Shown in pieces: positions 6,453 to 8,093 of a stretch of DNA of 8,093 nt. This DNA is from Sphingomonadales bacterium UBA7473 (GTDB taxonomy: Bacteria; Pseudomonadota; Alphaproteobacteria; Sphingomonadales; Sphingomonadaceae). The translations under genes and the position numbers were made by a program. Under the pieces are notes generated by a model. The model worked only from the letters and a program-made list of their open reading frames with translations, was not told the DNA's origin and made no database searches. Position 1 is the first letter of the stretch; each line of letters starts with the position of its first letter. The stretch spans positions 1 through 8,093 of the forward strand of contig DLOX01000084.1 in assembly GCA_002478575.1 (NCBI GenBank). The letters are read 5' to 3'.

Positions 6453-7297
6453 GATGTGATGGCATCCAAAGGCGCTGAGGTAAAAAGTTTGAACAGGATG
6501 TTCGGGTCCGCCTTCTCATCGCGCCCGGCCTCCGCAATTTCAAGTGCCCGCAAGATTTTCATGATGTCAGGCTGATGCATTTCGCCGGGGAGGGTGATGA
6601 GCCCTCCGACGCGGTTTGATGTGACGGCTGCATAGAGGCTTTGGGCATGATCAAAGGGGATCACTTCATCCTGCGTGCCATGGACGATATAGACCGGTTC
6701 ATCCGTGTTTTGAACGGCGGTCTTATTGTCAAAAGGATCCCTTACCAGAGCCCGCACCAACGACGGCGCAAGCGGCTTGATACCGGTAAAAGTGCCAATG
6801 GTGATGAGAAGATCAAGCTTGTACCGGGTCGACAGGTCCAGCGCGACGCCCCCGCCGAGGCTGTGACCGATGACGATGAGGGAGCGCCCTCCGGAGGCTC
6901 GCTTTGCGTAGGCTAAAAAGGCATCGGCATCCTGCGCAGCCCCGGCCTGGCTCGGACGGCCCGGATTGCCGCTATACCCGCGATATTCTGCCGCAATCAG
7001 GCCATAGCCCGCATCGGTGACTTGCCGAAACCAAGCTGCGGCATCAGCAGCACCATAGGCGTTGCCATGAAACAACAGGATGATGGGCTTTTCGGGCTTT
7101 GGTTCGATGAACAACCCGACGAGATCAAGACCATCAGCGGTCTTGACCTCGATCAATTTCGCCTCTGCAGGCAATCTGATTTGCTTGAGCGGCACAGTCG
7201 GGGGCTGAAAAATGACCCCGCGGATGATGAACGGGATCGCGGCGACGATCGCGCCTATGGTCAAAAGGGCGGCGAGGGCGATCCAGAGCGTTTTCAT
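6449..7297 (-). CDS. Membrane-anchored alpha/beta hydrolase
   Basis: This is an alpha/beta-hydrolase-fold serine hydrolase, resembling the BEM46/ABHD13-like group; the substrate cannot be told. An N-terminal hydrophobic segment (about 4-25) ending at IPFIIRG suggests a signal anchor, with the catalytic domain probably periplasmic. The 282-residue product shows the oxyanion-hole motif LLFHGNA (74-80), YRGYSGNPGRPS (105-116), and the nucleophile elbow IGHSLGGG (143-150) with Ser146. A probable acid Asp210 follows in HGTQDEVIP (206-214), and the probable His241 is in PGEMHQP. All three catalytic residues are therefore present. The ATG at 7297 has GGGA three bases upstream, a close and modest site. 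It overlaps apt by 4 bp, so the two form an operon; I infer no biochemical link from that alone. The stretch between it and rplL must hold its promoter. Confidence 0.88.
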   Translation of the reverse strand: MKTLWIALAALLTIGAIVAAIPFIIRGVIFQPPTVPLKQIRLPAEAKLIEVKTADGLDLVGLFIEPKPEKPIILLFHGNAYGAADAAAWFRQVTDAGYGLIAAEYRGYSGNPGRPSQAGAAQDADAFLAYAKRASGGRSLIVIGHSLGGGVALDLSTRYKLDLLITIGTFTGIKPLAPSLVRALVRDPFDNKTAVQNTDEPVYIVHGTQDEVIPFDHAQSLYAAVTSNRVGGLITLPGEMHQPDIMKILRALEIAEAGRDEKADPNILFKLFTSAPLDAITS

Positions 7298-7313
7298 GTT
7301 TCCCGAATTGCGG

Positions 7314-7355
7314 CGTCAAGGGCCGACGTCAAGCGAGGAGCGCACAATATCGTGC
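7314..7355. promoter_or_regulatory. Candidate regulatory region upstream of the hydrolase-apt operon
   Basis: This short stretch lies between the rplL terminator and the hydrolase start. It contains two direct copies of CGTCAAG (7314-7320 and 7327-7333; CTTGACG on the coding strand), 13 bp apart. Each includes TTGACG, close to the -35 consensus. It also contains a 14-bp near-palindrome, GCACAATATCGTGC (7342-7355), with one mismatched pair of seven. No good -10 box was found at the right distance, so exact promoter placement is uncertain. Confidence 0.35.
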
Positions 7356-7370
7356 CAAAGCCCCCAAATA

Positions 7371-7403
7371 GAAAAAGGGCGGGAACCTTTCGGCCCCGCC
7401 CTT
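7371..7403 (-). terminator. Rho-independent terminator of the rplJL operon
   Basis: Read on the minus strand, a perfect 9-bp GC-rich stem (AAGGGCGGG pairing with CCCGCCCTT) encloses an 11-base loop. The stem runs straight into a T-run, giving TTTTTC across the stem base and flank. It lies 25 bp after the rplL stop codon in the right orientation. It should end most rplJL transcripts before the hydrolase gene. Confidence 0.85.
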
Positions 7404-7428
7404 GATCTTTGTCAGTCTGTTGAAAGAC

Positions 7429-7803
7429 TTACTTAAGTTCAACCGTTGCACCAGCAGCGATGAGTTGGTCACGGACCTTCTCAGCTTCTGCCTTGGAAAC
7501 GCCTTCCTTGATCGCCTTTGGCGCTGCTTCCACAGCTGCCTTGGCTTCGGTGAGGCCGAGACCGGTGATGGCGCGAACTTCCTTAATGACTGCGATCTTG
7601 TTGCCGCCGTCACCCGTCAGGATCACGTCAAATTCGGTTTGCTCTTCAGCAGCAGCAGCAGCGCCGCCAGCGGCAGGAGCTGCAACAGCAACAGCAGCAG
7701 CGGCAGAAACGCCCCACTTTTCTTCAAGCATCTTGGAAAGCTCAGCGGCTTCAAGCACGGTCAGAGCAGAAAGGTCTTCAACAATTTTGTTCAAATCAGC
7801 CAT
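7429..7803 (-). CDS. rplL: 50S ribosomal protein L7/L12
   Basis: L7/L12 forms the flexible multi-copy stalk of the large ribosomal subunit, anchored through L10, and recruits and activates translational GTPases. The 124-residue product has the N-terminal dimerisation and L10-binding helices (about 3-30), an Ala-rich hinge (about 33-52), and the globular C-terminal domain (about 56-124). That domain carries the GTPase-contact helix GLGLTEAKAAVE (81-92) and the typical ending GATVELK. The ATG at 7803 has GGAG seven bases upstream; an upstream in-frame codon at 7842 would add 13 unrelated residues. The gene follows rplJ by 68 bp and is followed by an intrinsic terminator. The hinge codons form a GCA/GCT-rich run in the DNA, a consequence of the Ala tract. 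Confidence 0.98.
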   Translation of the reverse strand: MADLNKIVEDLSALTVLEAAELSKMLEEKWGVSAAAAVAVAAPAAGGAAAAAEEQTEFDVILTGDGGNKIAVIKEVRAITGLGLTEAKAAVEAAPKAIKEGVSKAEAEKVRDQLIAAGATVELK

Positions 7804-7816
7804 TTTATATCTCCAT

Positions 7817-7836
7817 GGGGCTAAAATCTTCGCCCC
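7817..7836 (-). promoter_or_regulatory. Small hairpin in the rplJ-rplL spacer, just before the rplL Shine-Dalgarno site
   Basis: On the minus strand GGGGC, ten bases, then GCCCC can fold into a 5-bp stem. It ends two bases before the GGAG ribosome binding site of rplL. It has no T-run, so it is not a terminator. It could stabilise the message or influence rplL translation relative to rplJ, since L12 is needed in several copies per L10. That role is an inference. Confidence 0.4.
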
Positions 7837-7871
7837 GTTCAATCAGTTAGTGTGTGAAAATCGCGAAAAGT

Positions 7872-8093
7872 TCAGGCGGCTTCTTTGGCGGCATATGCGC
7901 CGAGAACCCGTGCCAGCTGACCCGCCGGTGCTTGAACAATCTGTACAACCTTGGTTGCCGGTGCCTGGACCAGGCCGACAATCTTGGCGCGCAGTTCATC
8001 AAGCGACGGAAGCGTCGCCAGAGCCTTCACCCCATCCACATTCAACAGCGTATCGCCCATTGCGCCGCCAACGATTTCGAGCTTGTCGTTCGT
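7872..8093 (-). CDS. rplJ: 50S ribosomal protein L10, C-terminal part
   Basis: Only the last 73 residues lie in the window; the gene continues past the right edge. L10 anchors L7/L12 dimers to the ribosome and, in many bacteria, represses its own operon. The visible part begins TNDKLEIVGGAMGDTLL and includes LATLPSLDELRAKIVGLVQAP, which matches the end of the conserved L10 core. It then enters the C-terminal helix VVQIVQAPAGQLARVLGAYAAKE, which carries L12 dimers. Gene order before rplL on the same strand confirms the call. No internal start should be used: the frame is open to the window edge and the residues before the Met at 8060 match L10. Confidence 0.95.
   Translation of the reverse strand, partial: TNDKLEIVGGAMGDTLLNVDGVKALATLPSLDELRAKIVGLVQAPATKVVQIVQAPAGQLARVLGAYAAKEAA

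Noticed and set aside
7648..7712. GCA/GCT-rich trinucleotide run resembling a microsatellite
   Set aside because: It encodes the normal Ala-rich hinge of L7/L12 and needs no other explanation.

Overview
This 8.1 kb window looks like ordinary chromosomal DNA from an alphaproteobacterium, most likely a member of the Sphingomonadales. That placement is inferred from the rplL sequence type, the pairing of a secreted DUF2066-like protein with an HdaA-type DnaA homologue, the moderately high GC content and the use of GTG starts with modest Shine-Dalgarno sites. I see no phage, transposase, CRISPR, toxin or defence genes, and no rRNA or tRNA.

Layout from left to right. Positions 1-125 hold an inverted-repeat element built from short GC-rich units; it is probably an interspersed intergenic repeat and is cut by the window edge. 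purM (AIR synthase, purine biosynthesis) follows on the minus strand. Divergent from it, 60 bp away, is a two-gene plus-strand operon: a secreted or anchored DUF2066-like protein with an acidic linker and a small C-terminal alpha/beta domain, then hdaA, the clamp-dependent regulator of DnaA. Converging on hdaA is a minus-strand pair of small exported proteins, at least one of them a clear lipoprotein, which look like diverged tandem paralogues. A minus-strand DoxX-family membrane protein lies upstream of that pair.

A plus-strand periplasmic protein with a C-terminal OB-fold-like (tRNA_anti-like) domain is divergent from the DoxX gene. It converges, 7 bp apart, on a translationally coupled minus-strand pair: a membrane-anchored alpha/beta hydrolase followed by apt (adenine salvage). 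The right end holds the minus-strand ribosomal stalk genes rplJ (3' part only) and rplL, followed by a good intrinsic terminator.

Functionally the window mixes housekeeping genes (purine synthesis and salvage, replication control, ribosomal stalk) with poorly characterised envelope proteins. The observations most worth a second look are the two tandem paralogous exported proteins, the inverted-repeat element beside purM, the domain architecture of the protein encoded with hdaA, the two-domain OB-fold secreted protein, and the separation of rplJL from rpoBC. I found nothing that convincingly amounts to a new multi-gene system.
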